32,606 nt of DNA from positions 1 to 32,606 of the forward strand of contig JAHWKK010000032.1 in the NCBI GenBank assembly GCA_019347945.1, read 5' to 3'. Positions 1 through 8,800 of this stretch are shown here, in pieces; position 1 is the first letter of the stretch, and each line of letters begins with the position of its first letter. The notes under the pieces are model-generated. The model did no database searches and was not told the DNA's origin. It saw only the letters and a list, made by a program, of their open reading frames with translations. The position numbers and the translations under genes are program-made. Origin of the DNA: Acidobacteriota bacterium. Lineage in GTDB: Bacteria; Acidobacteriota; Thermoanaerobaculia; Gp7-AA8; JAHWKK01.

Positions 1-150
<150 letters not shown>

Positions 151-160
151 CTCAATCAGG

Positions 161-187
161 TCGGACATGTCGGACGGGTCGGACGCG
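161..187. repeat. 9-bp tandem repeat, left copy (3 units)
   Basis: Three tandem copies of a 9-mer of the form TCGGACNNG lie 8 bases beyond the stop codon of the minus-strand uracil-DNA glycosylase gene. A longer array of the same unit (GACNNGTCN in another phase) lies on the other side of that gene at 929-1000, so the gene is bracketed by related 9-bp repeats. Confidence 0.75.
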
Positions 188-194
188 CCTGTCT

Positions 195-839
195 TCAGTT
201 GGTCGCCTCGAGGAGACGGCGGGCGACGGTCAGGTCGGCGACGAGCATTTCCATGTAGTCGCTCCTTTGCGCCCGGTCGACGCGGAGCACGGCCGAAGGG
301 TGGATCGTGGCGAGGGTCGAAGTCGCCCACGGAGTTTCATGGACCGTTCCCCGCTGCTTCATCAATCCGAAGCCGCGGCCGAAAATCGCTCGTGCGGCAG
401 TCGCTCCGAGAGCGACCACGACGTCGGGACGGAGCGCGCGTCGCTCGGCCTCGAGCCACGGCCGGCAGGCCTCGATCTCGACCTGCTTCGGAGTCTTGTG
501 GATCCTTCTTTTTCCACGCCGTTCGAATTTGAAGTGTTTGACGGCATTGGTGACGTAGACCTCGTCCCGGTCGATTCTCGCCTCGGCGAGAGCGTCGTCG
601 AGAATGCGTCCGGCCGGACCGACGAACGGTACGCCCTGCTGGTCCTCCTGATCCCCCGGCTGCTCGCCGATGAGCATCACGCGTGAGCGTTTCAGCCCGT
701 CGCCGAACACCGTCTGGGTGGCATGGAGGTAGAGAGGACATCCTCTGCAGGTGCTGGCTGCGCGTTCCAGCCGGGAGAGGGCAGTCGAGCTCGGTACCCA
801 GGGTGTGGCGTCGAAATGCTCTGTCTGTGCGGCGGTCAT
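195..839 (-). CDS. udgX: UdgX-type uracil-DNA glycosylase (iron-sulfur, covalent uracil-DNA binder)
   Basis: Protein of 214 residues in the family 4/UdgX uracil-DNA glycosylase group, which removes uracil from DNA. Motif 1 GEQPGDQED is at residues 58-66, the UdgX-specific loop KRRIH at 110-114, and the HPSAVLR motif at 180-186. In UdgX proteins the loop histidine (His114 here) forms a covalent bond with the sugar after uracil excision, so the enzyme stays attached to DNA. Cys31, Cys34 and Cys125 fit iron-sulfur ligands. The usual family 4 sequence VKCR reads VKHF here, so His102 may be the fourth ligand (inference). I chose the ATG at 839, because the frame upstream only translates a 9-bp DNA repeat into a Thr/Pro/Arg-rich string. 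The start has no strong ribosome binding site. Confidence 0.9.
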   Translation of the reverse strand: MTAAQTEHFDATPWVPSSTALSRLERAASTCRGCPLYLHATQTVFGDGLKRSRVMLIGEQPGDQEDQQGVPFVGPAGRILDDALAEARIDRDEVYVTNAVKHFKFERRGKRRIHKTPKQVEIEACRPWLEAERRALRPDVVVALGATAARAIFGRGFGLMKQRGTVHETPWATSTLATIHPSAVLRVDRAQRSDYMEMLVADLTVARRLLEATN

Positions 840-928
840 TTGATCTCGTGGGTGTTCGTGGCCGGTCGCATTGCGTGCGAACGATGTTCCAGTGAACGCT
901 TCTACGCAGGCGGTCGGGAAGAGTGGGG

Positions 929-1000
929 GACGTGTGGGACGAGTCAGACGAGTCGGACAGGTCGGACGTGTCGGACCCGTCTGACAGGTCGGACGGCTCA
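929..1000. repeat. 9-bp tandem repeat, right copy (8 units)
   Basis: Eight consecutive 9-mers of the form GACNNGTCN with variable middle and last bases fill most of the gap between the udgX start and the end of the upstream hydrolase gene. Because the period is a multiple of three, the repeat is open in one frame and falsely extends the udgX reading frame upstream by 54 residues. Confidence 0.8.
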
Positions 1001-1038
1001 TTCCGGCGGCTGGATGATGTCCGTGGAACGCGCCGCGC

Positions 1039-1899
1039 TCAGCGCGCGTGATGGCGGAGCAGGCTCTGGCGCATCGAGCAATAGGAAAGTATGAAGTGCG
1101 CGGAGGCCCGGGCGGCCAGCGAGAGAGCGTCGGGCACTGTGATCAGCGGATGGATGGCATTCATCGTGTGCGAGGCTCCCCCCACGAGAAGGGTCGATGA
1201 TCCGACCACCGCCTCGGCGATCCGTCGGGCGTCGGACGGATCGACCGTTTCGTCTGCGCCCCCATGGACGATCAGCAGCGGGGTCTGGAGCTCGCGGAGA
1301 TTCTTCTCCAGATCCAGACGTTCGGAGTTCGTCTCGAGATCATCGAGCAGCCGGGTCGAGACTTTCATCACCTGTCCCGTACGGCTGTTGACGATCTCGT
1401 CATGACCTCGTTGCCGCCAGCGCGAGATCGTTTCCTCGTCCCATCTGTTGAGGTCGGCGATCGCGCTCCACGTGACGATCGCCTGGACGAACCGGAGATC
1501 ATGCGCGGCGAGCAGGGCGATTGCACCGCCTCGTGAGTGGCCCAGCAGAAAAAACGGCAAGTCGGCGAGATCGGGGCGTTGTCGGAGGGAGTCGACCACG
1601 ACCCGAAGATCGTTCAACTGGGTCGAATAGGTGTCGTCGGCAAACAGATCCAGCCGCTCGAAGGTTTCGGGATCGTCTCCAATCCCGTTTCTCGACATGT
1701 CGAACCGGCAGGCGGCGAGACCGTGCTCGGCGAGTTGCTCGGTGAGCCACGGAAAGAATCCCCACTCCCGGAATCCCTTGAAGCCATGGATGATGACGGC
1801 GACGCCTCGTGCAGGATGAGGGATCCTGAGCGTGCACCGAATCGGCAGCCCTTCCATCGATTCGAGACTGAAGTCGTGAATGGAATCGTCGCCCCTCAC
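1039..1899 (-). CDS. Alpha/beta hydrolase (serine hydrolase), cytoplasmic
   Basis: Protein of 286 residues with an alpha/beta-hydrolase fold. It has an oxyanion-side HGFKGF segment (38-43), the nucleophile elbow GHSRGG with Ser122, the acid in HGGADETVD (Asp216) and the catalytic His244 in GGASH. No signal peptide is seen. Such enzymes cleave esters or short acyl substrates; the substrate cannot be read from the sequence. The GTG at 1899 lies 10 bases beyond the ychF stop and keeps the first beta strand. The ATG at 1857 would give 272 residues. A much longer upstream frame overlaps ychF and is not credible. The gene is probably co-transcribed with ychF. Confidence 0.85.
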   Translation of the reverse strand: MRGDDSIHDFSLESMEGLPIRCTLRIPHPARGVAVIIHGFKGFREWGFFPWLTEQLAEHGLAACRFDMSRNGIGDDPETFERLDLFADDTYSTQLNDLRVVVDSLRQRPDLADLPFFLLGHSRGGAIALLAAHDLRFVQAIVTWSAIADLNRWDEETISRWRQRGHDEIVNSRTGQVMKVSTRLLDDLETNSERLDLEKNLRELQTPLLIVHGGADETVDPSDARRIAEAVVGSSTLLVGGASHTMNAIHPLITVPDALSLAARASAHFILSYCSMRQSLLRHHAR

Positions 1900-1909
1900 T
1901 CGTTCAGTA

Positions 1910-3007
1910 TCACACGTTGAAGCGGAACAGAATGACGTCGCCGTCATTGACGATGTAATCCTTGCCTTCACTGCGCATCCGTCCTTTTGCCTTCGCTCCC
2001 TGTTCGCCGCCTTCCTGGATGTAATCAGCGAACGAGATCGTCTCGGCTCGAATGAAGCCTCGCTCGAAGTCGCTGTGGATGCGGCCCGCAGCCTGTGGAG
2101 CCCGGGTGCCTTTCCGGATCGTCCACGCTCTCGCTTCCTTCGGACCGGCCGTGAAAAACGTCTGGAGCGAGAGGATCTCGTAGGCGGCGCGGATGAGCGC
2201 ATTCAGCCCCGGCTCCTCGAGGCCGAGATCATTGAGGAACTCGCGTCGTTCTTCAGGCTCGAGCTGGGCAATCTGGGATTCGATCTCACCCGAGATGACG
2301 ACGAGACCGCCTCCCTTTTCGTCCGCGATCCGTCGCACCGTCGCCAGGTGCTCGCTCTCCTCATCGAGGTCCTTTTCGGCGACGTTCGCCACGAAAAGTA
2401 CCGGCTTGATCGTGAGAAGGTTCGATTCGCGAAGGATCCTCCGTTCCTCGTCCGTCCAGTCGATCGCGCGGATCGGCGTCCCCTCCGAGGCCGCATCGAC
2501 CGCTCGCTGGAGAACGGCTGCTTCGTTCGCGGCGTCCTTGTTGCCGACGCGAGCCATCTTCGCGACCCGATCGTGACGCTTCTGGAGCGAGTCCAGATCG
2601 GCCAGCAGCAGCTCGGTCTCGATGATCTCGATGTCACGAGCCGGATCGACCGAGCCTTCGACATGAACGACGTTCGGGTCGTCGAAACACCGAACGACGT
2701 GGAGAATCGCATCCGTCTCACGAATATTGGCGAGGAACTGGTTCCCGAGACCCTCTCCTTTGCTGGCGCCCTGAACCAGTCCGGCGATGTCGACGATTCG
2801 GACGTCGGCCGGCACGATCTCCTTGCTCTTCGCGAGCTCGGCGATCCTGTCGAGGCGTGAGTCTGGGACGACGACGATGCCGACATTGGGGTCGATAGTG
2901 CAGAAAGGGTAATTCGCGCTTTCCGCTCCACCAGCGCAAAGGGCGTTGAAAATGGTGGACTTTCCGACGTTCGGTAGTCCGACGATTCCGGCAGCGAGAC
3001 TGCTCAT
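1910..3007 (-). CDS. ychF: YchF/OLA1-family ribosome-associated ATPase
   Basis: Protein of 365 residues, the usual YchF length. It is an Obg-related P-loop protein that binds ATP rather than GTP and associates with ribosomes, with roles in translation and stress reported for the family. The G1 loop GLPNVGKST is at residues 9-17 and the G3 motif DIAG follows. The G4 region reads NVAEKDL rather than the GTP-specific NKxD, as expected for YchF. The C-terminal TGS-like domain ends with [13 protein letters not shown] good ribosome binding site (AGGAG, 5 bases from the ATG) precedes the start. The gene is divergent from the YceI lipoprotein gene, and the hydrolase gene follows 10 bases after its stop. 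Confidence 0.96.
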   Translation of the reverse strand: MSSLAAGIVGLPNVGKSTIFNALCAGGAESANYPFCTIDPNVGIVVVPDSRLDRIAELAKSKEIVPADVRIVDIAGLVQGASKGEGLGNQFLANIRETDAILHVVRCFDDPNVVHVEGSVDPARDIEIIETELLLADLDSLQKRHDRVAKMARVGNKDAANEAAVLQRAVDAASEGTPIRAIDWTDEERRILRESNLLTIKPVLFVANVAEKDLDEESEHLATVRRIADEKGGGLVVISGEIESQIAQLEPEERREFLNDLGLEEPGLNALIRAAYEILSLQTFFTAGPKEARAWTIRKGTRAPQAAGRIHSDFERGFIRAETISFADYIQEGGEQGAKAKGRMRSEGKDYIVNDGDVILFRFNV

Positions 3008-3062
3008 GACTCTCCTGTAGCGAGTTGTGACCGATCAGTCGCGTTGCTCATTTCGAGTTCAT

Positions 3063-3069
3063 GTAGACT
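3063..3069 (+). promoter_or_regulatory. Possible -10 box for the YceI gene
   Basis: The hexamer TAGACT preceded directly by TG lies about 70 bases before the YceI start in the divergent gap. The same hexamer, TG-extended, is found upstream of the amidohydrolase gene at 14621-14626. No convincing -35 box at ideal spacing was found. Confidence 0.35.
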
Positions 3070-3140
3070 TTTCGGCATTCCGGGCGTTCTGCCCGAGAGG
3101 AGCGCAGAGACCTCATGCGCTATCCGAAACAGGAGGAACC

Positions 3141-3836
3141 ATGAAACTGAACAGGAATTTCACCGCGATCGTCTTTGCCGCGGCAATATTCGCGGCAGTC
3201 GGCTGCGTCGAGGAGAGCACGGCTCCGGAAGCCACGGTCGGAGAACCGGTCGCAGCCGATCGATCGGCGACCACCGAAACGGTCGAAGCCATCAGGGACA
3301 AGAGCAGCGTGAGTTTCGTCGGACGCAAAGTGACGGGTCAGCACGATGGCGGATTCCGTAACTTCGACGCCAGCCTCGGCTACGTCGACGGCGAACCGGC
3401 GAACATCGACGTCGAGATCGACATGACGTCGGTCTGGACGGACAACGACCGCCTGACGAATCACCTCAAGTCCGGCGACTTCTTCCTCGTCGAGCAGTAT
3501 CCGACCGCGACGTTCGAGTCGACCTCGATCGAACAGACCGCCGACGGTAATTACGAGATCACCGGAAATCTGGAGATGCGAGGCCAGGAGAACAGCGTGA
3601 CGTTTCCGGCGACGGTCAATCTGACCGATGAAGAGATCCACGCGGTCTCCGAGTTCACGATCAACCGCCAGCAGTGGGGAGTTTCCTACCCGGGAATGCC
3701 GGATGATCTCATTCAGGACGAGGTCGAGATGAAACTCGATCTGACGTTTCCGATACCGGCGTCCGTCGTCCCGGCGATGGAGGAAGGGGAGTCGGTGATG
3801 CCGGCTCCGGATACCGACACTGCCGCGACCGAGTAG
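3141..3836 (+). CDS. YceI-domain lipoprotein
   Basis: Protein of 231 residues. The N-terminus has a short basic region, a hydrophobic core and a lipobox AVGC, with Cys22 as the predicted lipidated residue, so the mature protein should be anchored in a membrane. The rest is a YceI-like domain starting near IRDKSSVSFVGRK and continuing through FFLVEQYPTATFES and FTINRQQWG. YceI proteins are lipocalin-like beta barrels that bind polyisoprenoid or other amphipathic ligands. The ligand and the role of the acidic Thr/Ala-rich tail are unknown. A textbook AGGAGG ribosome binding site at 3131-3136 fixes this start over the upstream in-frame one. A terminator follows directly. Confidence 0.92.
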   Translation: MKLNRNFTAIVFAAAIFAAVGCVEESTAPEATVGEPVAADRSATTETVEAIRDKSSVSFVGRKVTGQHDGGFRNFDASLGYVDGEPANIDVEIDMTSVWTDNDRLTNHLKSGDFFLVEQYPTATFESTSIEQTADGNYEITGNLEMRGQENSVTFPATVNLTDEEIHAVSEFTINRQQWGVSYPGMPDDLIQDEVEMKLDLTFPIPASVVPAMEEGESVMPAPDTDTAATE

Positions 3837-3859
3837 GTCAGTTCGGTTTTTTTGCTCTC

Positions 3860-3901
3860 GAGGGTCCGGCGGCGATGCGTCACCGGGCCCTCCTGGTTTT
3901 T
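3860..3901 (+). terminator. Rho-independent terminator after the YceI gene
   Basis: Arms GAGGGTCCGG (3860-3869) and CCGGGCCCTC (3883-3892) pair over 10 positions with one G-T wobble, and a run of T (3897-3901) follows. It lies 24 bases after the stop codon. Confidence 0.75.
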
Positions 3902-3987
3902 GGCCCCTTCCGGAATCCCTTGCGCGCTCGTTCCGACCGAGGTAACCTTGCCGGCGTTCAGAGATTGGCGATCGGGTCGACCGAGAC

Positions 3988-5523
3988 ATGCTCGCCAAGG
4001 TTACGAGTGCTGCTACATTCGGTATTGACGCAGTAAAGATTACGGTCGAGGTCGACGCAGGCCGGGAGAAGGAGCTGCCCAGCTTTGCGCTCGTCGGCCT
4101 CCCCGACGCCGCGGTGAGGGAATCCTACTCCCGAGTCCGCTCCGCCCTCTACAACAGCGGTTTTGAGTTTCCGAGCCGCAATCTGACGATCAACCTCTCG
4201 CCGGCCGACGTCCGGAAGGAGGGATCCGGATTCGACCTGCCGATCGCCGTCGGGATTCTCGTGGCGGCGGGAAATCTCGACCAGTCGGTTCTGCGAGGCC
4301 GCGTCTTCGTCGGTGAGCTCTCTCTCGATGGCGCGATCGCACCGATTCGCGGGGCGCTCTCGATCTCGAACGCCGTCAGCCGTGAGCGCTCGATCGAGGA
4401 AGTCGTCGTTCCCGCCTCCAATGCGAACGAGGCGGCTTCGGTCGCAGGAGTGCGCGTGATCGGCGTTCCGCATCTTCCGGCGCTGGTCGATCACCTGCGC
4501 GGAGAATCGGCGATCGATCCGCACGTGACGCAGGCTTCCGATGAAGAGACCGAAGATGCCGCGGATTTCGCGGAGGTGAGGGGGCAGGCTTCGGGAAAAC
4601 GGGCCCTCGAGGTCGCGGCTGCAGGGGGCCACAACATCATGATGATCGGTCCGCCGGGATCGGGGAAGACGATGCTTGCGCGCAGGCTCCCGTCGATTCT
4701 TCCAGACCTGTCGTCGGCCGAGGCGATCGACACGACGAGGATTCACTCGGTGGCCGGCTTGCTCGATCCGGGAGCAGGCCTGGTGAGACGGCGACCCTTC
4801 CGCGCGCCCCACCACACGATCTCATACGCTGGTCTCGTTGGCGGCGGGACGAGTCCGAGACCGGGCGAGGTCAGTCTCGCGCACAACGGAATTCTCTTTC
4901 TCGACGAGCTTCCGGAGTTTCGGCGCGACGTTCTCGAGGTGATGCGCCAGCCGATGGAGGACGGCCATGTGACGATCTCGCGCGCGTTGAGGACGCTGAC
5001 GTTTCCGTCGCGCTTCACCCTCGCCGCTGCGCTCAATCCATGCCCGTGTGGTTACTTCAACGATCCGCGCAGGAGGTGCAGCTGCATGGAGATGCAGATC
5101 TCGAGATATCTCGCGCGCATCTCCGGGCCCCTTCTCGATCGGATCGACCTGCAGGTGGAGGTACCCGCGCTGAGCCCCGAAGAGATTTCGTCGACGGCGG
5201 CGGGAGAGCATTCCGTATCGATCCGGGAGCGCGTCGAAAAAGCCAGGGCGCGCCAGCGGGAGAGGTTTCGCCGTGCCCGGATCGATTCGAATGCGCAGAT
5301 GACCACGCGCCACCTCCGTGCCTTCTGCGATCTCGATCGCGCGTCCCAGCGGATGCTCGAGACGGCAGTGGAGCGACTCGGCCTTTCCGCACGTGCCTGG
5401 GATCGGGTACTCAAAGTAGCGCGAACGATCGCTGATCTCGATGCTTCCGACGCCATCCGGCCGGATCACGTCGGCGAAGCGATCCAGTACCGCGCGCTCG
5501 ACAAGGCCTACTTCCGATGCTGA
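3988..5523 (+). CDS. comM: ComM/YifB-family AAA+ ATPase (Mg-chelatase-like)
   Basis: Protein of 511 residues, the usual length. Residues 1-200 form the N-terminal ChlI-like domain (PSFALVGLPDAAVRES and NLSPADVRKEGSGFDLPIA). The AAA+ core has Walker A GPPGSGKT at 221-228 and Walker B FLDE ending at Asp306-Glu307. A cysteine cluster CPCGYF...RRCSC (Cys352, 354, 364, 366) may bind zinc. The C-terminal Mg-chelatase domain ends with IADLDASDAIRPDHVGEAIQYR. In naturally competent bacteria ComM is a hexameric helicase that promotes branch migration during transformation. It is also common in bacteria not known to be competent, so its presence alone does not show competence. The gene stands alone after the YceI terminator and converges with the DUF2905 gene. 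Confidence 0.95.
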   Translation: MLAKVTSAATFGIDAVKITVEVDAGREKELPSFALVGLPDAAVRESYSRVRSALYNSGFEFPSRNLTINLSPADVRKEGSGFDLPIAVGILVAAGNLDQSVLRGRVFVGELSLDGAIAPIRGALSISNAVSRERSIEEVVVPASNANEAASVAGVRVIGVPHLPALVDHLRGESAIDPHVTQASDEETEDAADFAEVRGQASGKRALEVAAAGGHNIMMIGPPGSGKTMLARRLPSILPDLSSAEAIDTTRIHSVAGLLDPGAGLVRRRPFRAPHHTISYAGLVGGGTSPRPGEVSLAHNGILFLDELPEFRRDVLEVMRQPMEDGHVTISRALRTLTFPSRFTLAAALNPCPCGYFNDPRRRCSCMEMQISRYLARISGPLLDRIDLQVEVPALSPEEISSTAAGEHSVSIRERVEKARARQRERFRRARIDSNAQMTTRHLRAFCDLDRASQRMLETAVERLGLSARAWDRVLKVARTIADLDASDAIRPDHVGEAIQYRALDKAYFRC

Positions 5524-5556
5524 CGCAGAGCGCTCGACACCGAAACCGCCTTCCGA

Positions 5557-5823
5557 CTACCGGAAGCGACGGATGATCGCCAGCAGTGCGGTCAGAAAGA
5601 TCGAGATCACGATCATCGAGGTGATCGGTACGTAGAGACGGAATCCATCTCGCTCGATCCTGATGTCGCCGGGCAGCCTGCCGAGCCATGAGAGAGCGCC
5701 GGACCAGACGAGGATGCCGACGATCACCAGCGCGATCCCGGCAAAGACGATCATCTGACCGGCAGACGTTTGCTCCATGCGCGATGGCTCACGCAGAGAC
5801 GGTGCCTGGCCGGGAATCCTCAT
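5557..5823 (-). CDS. DUF2905 family small membrane protein
   Basis: Protein of 88 residues with two hydrophobic segments (about 24-44 and 66-83). Between them is the family signature GRLPGDIRIERDGFRLYVP, which identifies DUF2905; the function is unknown. The ATG at 5823 has a GAGG element about 11 bases upstream. A second ATG at 5778 would give 73 residues, closer to the typical family length, but lacks a ribosome binding site. The 3' end faces comM with a gap of only 33 bases. Confidence 0.85.
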   Translation of the reverse strand: MRIPGQAPSLREPSRMEQTSAGQMIVFAGIALVIVGILVWSGALSWLGRLPGDIRIERDGFRLYVPITSMIVISIFLTALLAIIRRFR

Positions 5824-5890
5824 ATCCTTAAATCCTCATCCCCTTTGGCAGTGAACTTTCCCCGCCGATTGGGTTATCGTCGGTCTCGCC

Positions 5891-8800
5891 GTGACAATGA
5901 CGACGACCCCGGACTCCTCCCGACCATCGCCGACCCCGTCGCTTTCCGATCTCGAAGAGATTCAGAAGCTCTACGACGCGGGGCAGTTTCTGAAAGCATG
6001 GAAAAGAGCGAGATCGTCAGGCGATCCTGCGCGATGGGAGCAGCCGGAAGCGCGCGTGCTCGCGGGACGTCTCATGAATCAGGTCGGTGCCGTCGGCGCC
6101 GGGAGCCGCCACCTCTACGGCACCTGGCGGCGTCATCCCGGTGACGCCGGGGCCCGCTACTACGGAGTCTTCAGCTACCGATCTTACCGCGGACCTCTTC
6201 TGGCGCGGCTCCTGATGATGGAGGTCGCTCCCGATGAGTTTCCGACCCCGAAGGACGAGTCCGACTGGCTGGGCCTCGAGGCCGGCGTCCTCGGAGATCT
6301 GCGCGATTTCGACCGTGCGGAGAAGTCGCTGGAAAGAGCACGTGAGATCTCCCCCGACAGCTCATGGCTGATGGTGGAGCGTACCGCGCTGTTCGAAAAA
6401 GAGGATCGTCTCGAGGAGGCGCTCTCCGCCAGCGAGACAGCGCTCGAACTGCGTCCCTGGTTCCATCCCGCGGTTCTGGCGCACGCGCATGTGCTCACGC
6501 TCGTGGACAGACAGATCGATGCGGTTATGTTCCTCGAGTCCGCACTCGAGCACATCGAGTCGGGGCAGGTGTGCGCATTTCTCGCGTCGCTCTACGCGGA
6601 ACGGAGAATGTTCGATGAAGCGCTCAATGCATGGGCGCTTTTCGAGCGCTATTCACCGATCATGGACGAGCAACTTCGCAAACGTCACGCGGCGAGCCTG
6701 TCGCATCTGCATTACCTCGCCGGCAACTACGGGGAGTCGAAGCGTTGGGCCGAGGCGGCGGACGACCCGATGCTCGACCGCATCGCCGAACGGCTCGGGG
6801 CCGAGGCCGGGGACCGCAGACGGAAGGAGATCGCGGTTCCATTCATCAGACAGCATCATGTGACCTGTGCCCCGACCACCGTGGCGATGATCGGCCGGCA
6901 CTGGAGCCGGGAGAACGATCATCTGGCGGTCGCCGAGGAGATTACATACAACGGCACGCCCACCCACCTCGAGCGGGACTGGGCGGATCGCAACGGATGG
7001 GTCACCCGCGAGTTCACGCTCGACTGGGAAGGAGCGGTCGAGCTCATCGACAGGGAGCTGCCGTTCACGCTGTCGACCTACTTCCCGGGAGGTGGACATG
7101 AACAGGCGGTCGTCGGATACGACGCATGGCGGCGAACTCTTCTCGTGCGGGATCCGGGGGCTCCGTCGCTCGCCGAGTACGACATGGAGAAACTTCTGGA
7201 GACCCAGCGATCGACCGGACCTCGATGCATGGTGATGGTGCCGGCCGAGTCAGCCGGCGAGCTGGAGGCGATCGAGCTTCGCGAATCGTGGGAGCGCGAC
7301 CGTCTGTTCGAAATGCAGAAGGCGCTCGACGAGCACGACCGCGTGCGCGCGGAGCGCGAGCTGAAGGAACTTCTGGCGCGATCTCCCGATGGTCTCCCCG
7401 CCTTCGAAGGCAAGCGGATGATGGCTGCTTACGATCGCAACCTGGTCGGACTCGGACGGATCTACGACAAACAAGTCGAGAAGATGCCGGACGACCGGCT
7501 GATCCTCCACATGAGTCTTCCGATCGTGGCGGAGCTGCATGGGCGGGGCGCGGAGAAGGCGATCCTCGAAAAGCTGGTCGCCGAAGAAGATCCGGCAGCC
7601 GAATCTTTTCTCGCCCTGTCGCAGATACTCAGCTCGGAGGCCGGGCAGGAGCAGCGGGCGGAGCGCCTCCTCGAGCGCCACCTGCGACTGATCCCCGGAG
7701 ATTCGAGATCAATATCGCTTCTGGCGTCACGCCGCTGGCAGGCCGGAGAGCGCCGTCTCGGCGCCGAGCTGTACCGGCTCGCCTGGACGGTTGCCGACAT
7801 GGACGAAGGGATGGCGGGGCAGTTCTTCATGGCCTCCGTTCTGACCGGCGAGCGGGAAGCGGCGCTGAAGATCCTCACCGAGCGGTTCGAGCGCGATGGC
7901 CGCAAGGCAGGCTGGCCGGCGATGACTCTGCACAACGCGTTGCTCGAATCGCACCGCACGGAGGATGCGTTCCGGGTCCTGGAGAAGGCAATCGAAATGC
8001 GGCCTGAGGACGGGGATCTGCTCCTCTTCGCCGCCGATGCAGAGGCGCGTCACGGTCGGTGGTCGCGAGCGGACGAGCTCGTCGAACGGGCTGTGGGACG
8101 TGCGCACGATCGTCATGTGCGTTCCGTCCGCGCGTCGATCGCACGGTACCGCGGCCGGCTCAGAGACTCGCTCATCGAGTGGAGCAAAGTCCTCGACCGG
8201 GAGCCCCTCGCCCCGGAGGTCTGGCAGTCCGTGGCGCAGCTGACGATGCAGGTGGAGGGACCCGAGGCGGCTGCCGGAATGCTCCGATCGATGATCGAAC
8301 GGTTTCCGTACCATCTTCCGCTTCGCCGTGCGCTGATCGAGTATCTGCGTGAAGGAGAGAGAGCCGAGCGCGAAGCGGAGATCCGTGCACTGCTGGAGAT
8401 CGAACCTGCCGACACATGGGCGCGGCGCGAGCTCGCGATCGTCTACGCGGAGGCGGGGCGCGAACAGGATGCGCTGGGCGAGCTCCAAGCGGCCGAGAGG
8501 ATCGAAGGACGCGATCCATCGACTTCGAGCCTGCGCGGCAGGATTCTCGAGCAGCTGGGCAAACCCGAGGAAGCACTGGCGGCATTCGAGGACGCAATCG
8601 CGGATGGCATCAGCGAGCCCTACGCCGTCTACTCCGTTCTCACAATGGGGGACAGCGACGAGAAGAGGCGCGAGAGAGCCACGACGATTCTCGAGCGGAT
8701 GATGCAATCAGAGGCGAGCCCCGACGCGATTGTCAGCTGGTACGAAGGAAGCCGGGAGCTGTTTCTCTGGGATGAGATGTCACAGTTCCTCAGAAAGCTC

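Noticed and set aside
840-1001. N-terminal extension of the UdgX protein
   Set aside because: It is only the translation of a 9-bp DNA repeat into Thr/Pro/Arg residues and has no homology to the family.
1880-2860. Plus-strand open frame of 326 codons
   Set aside because: It lies antisense to the well-supported ychF gene; long antisense frames are common at this GC content.
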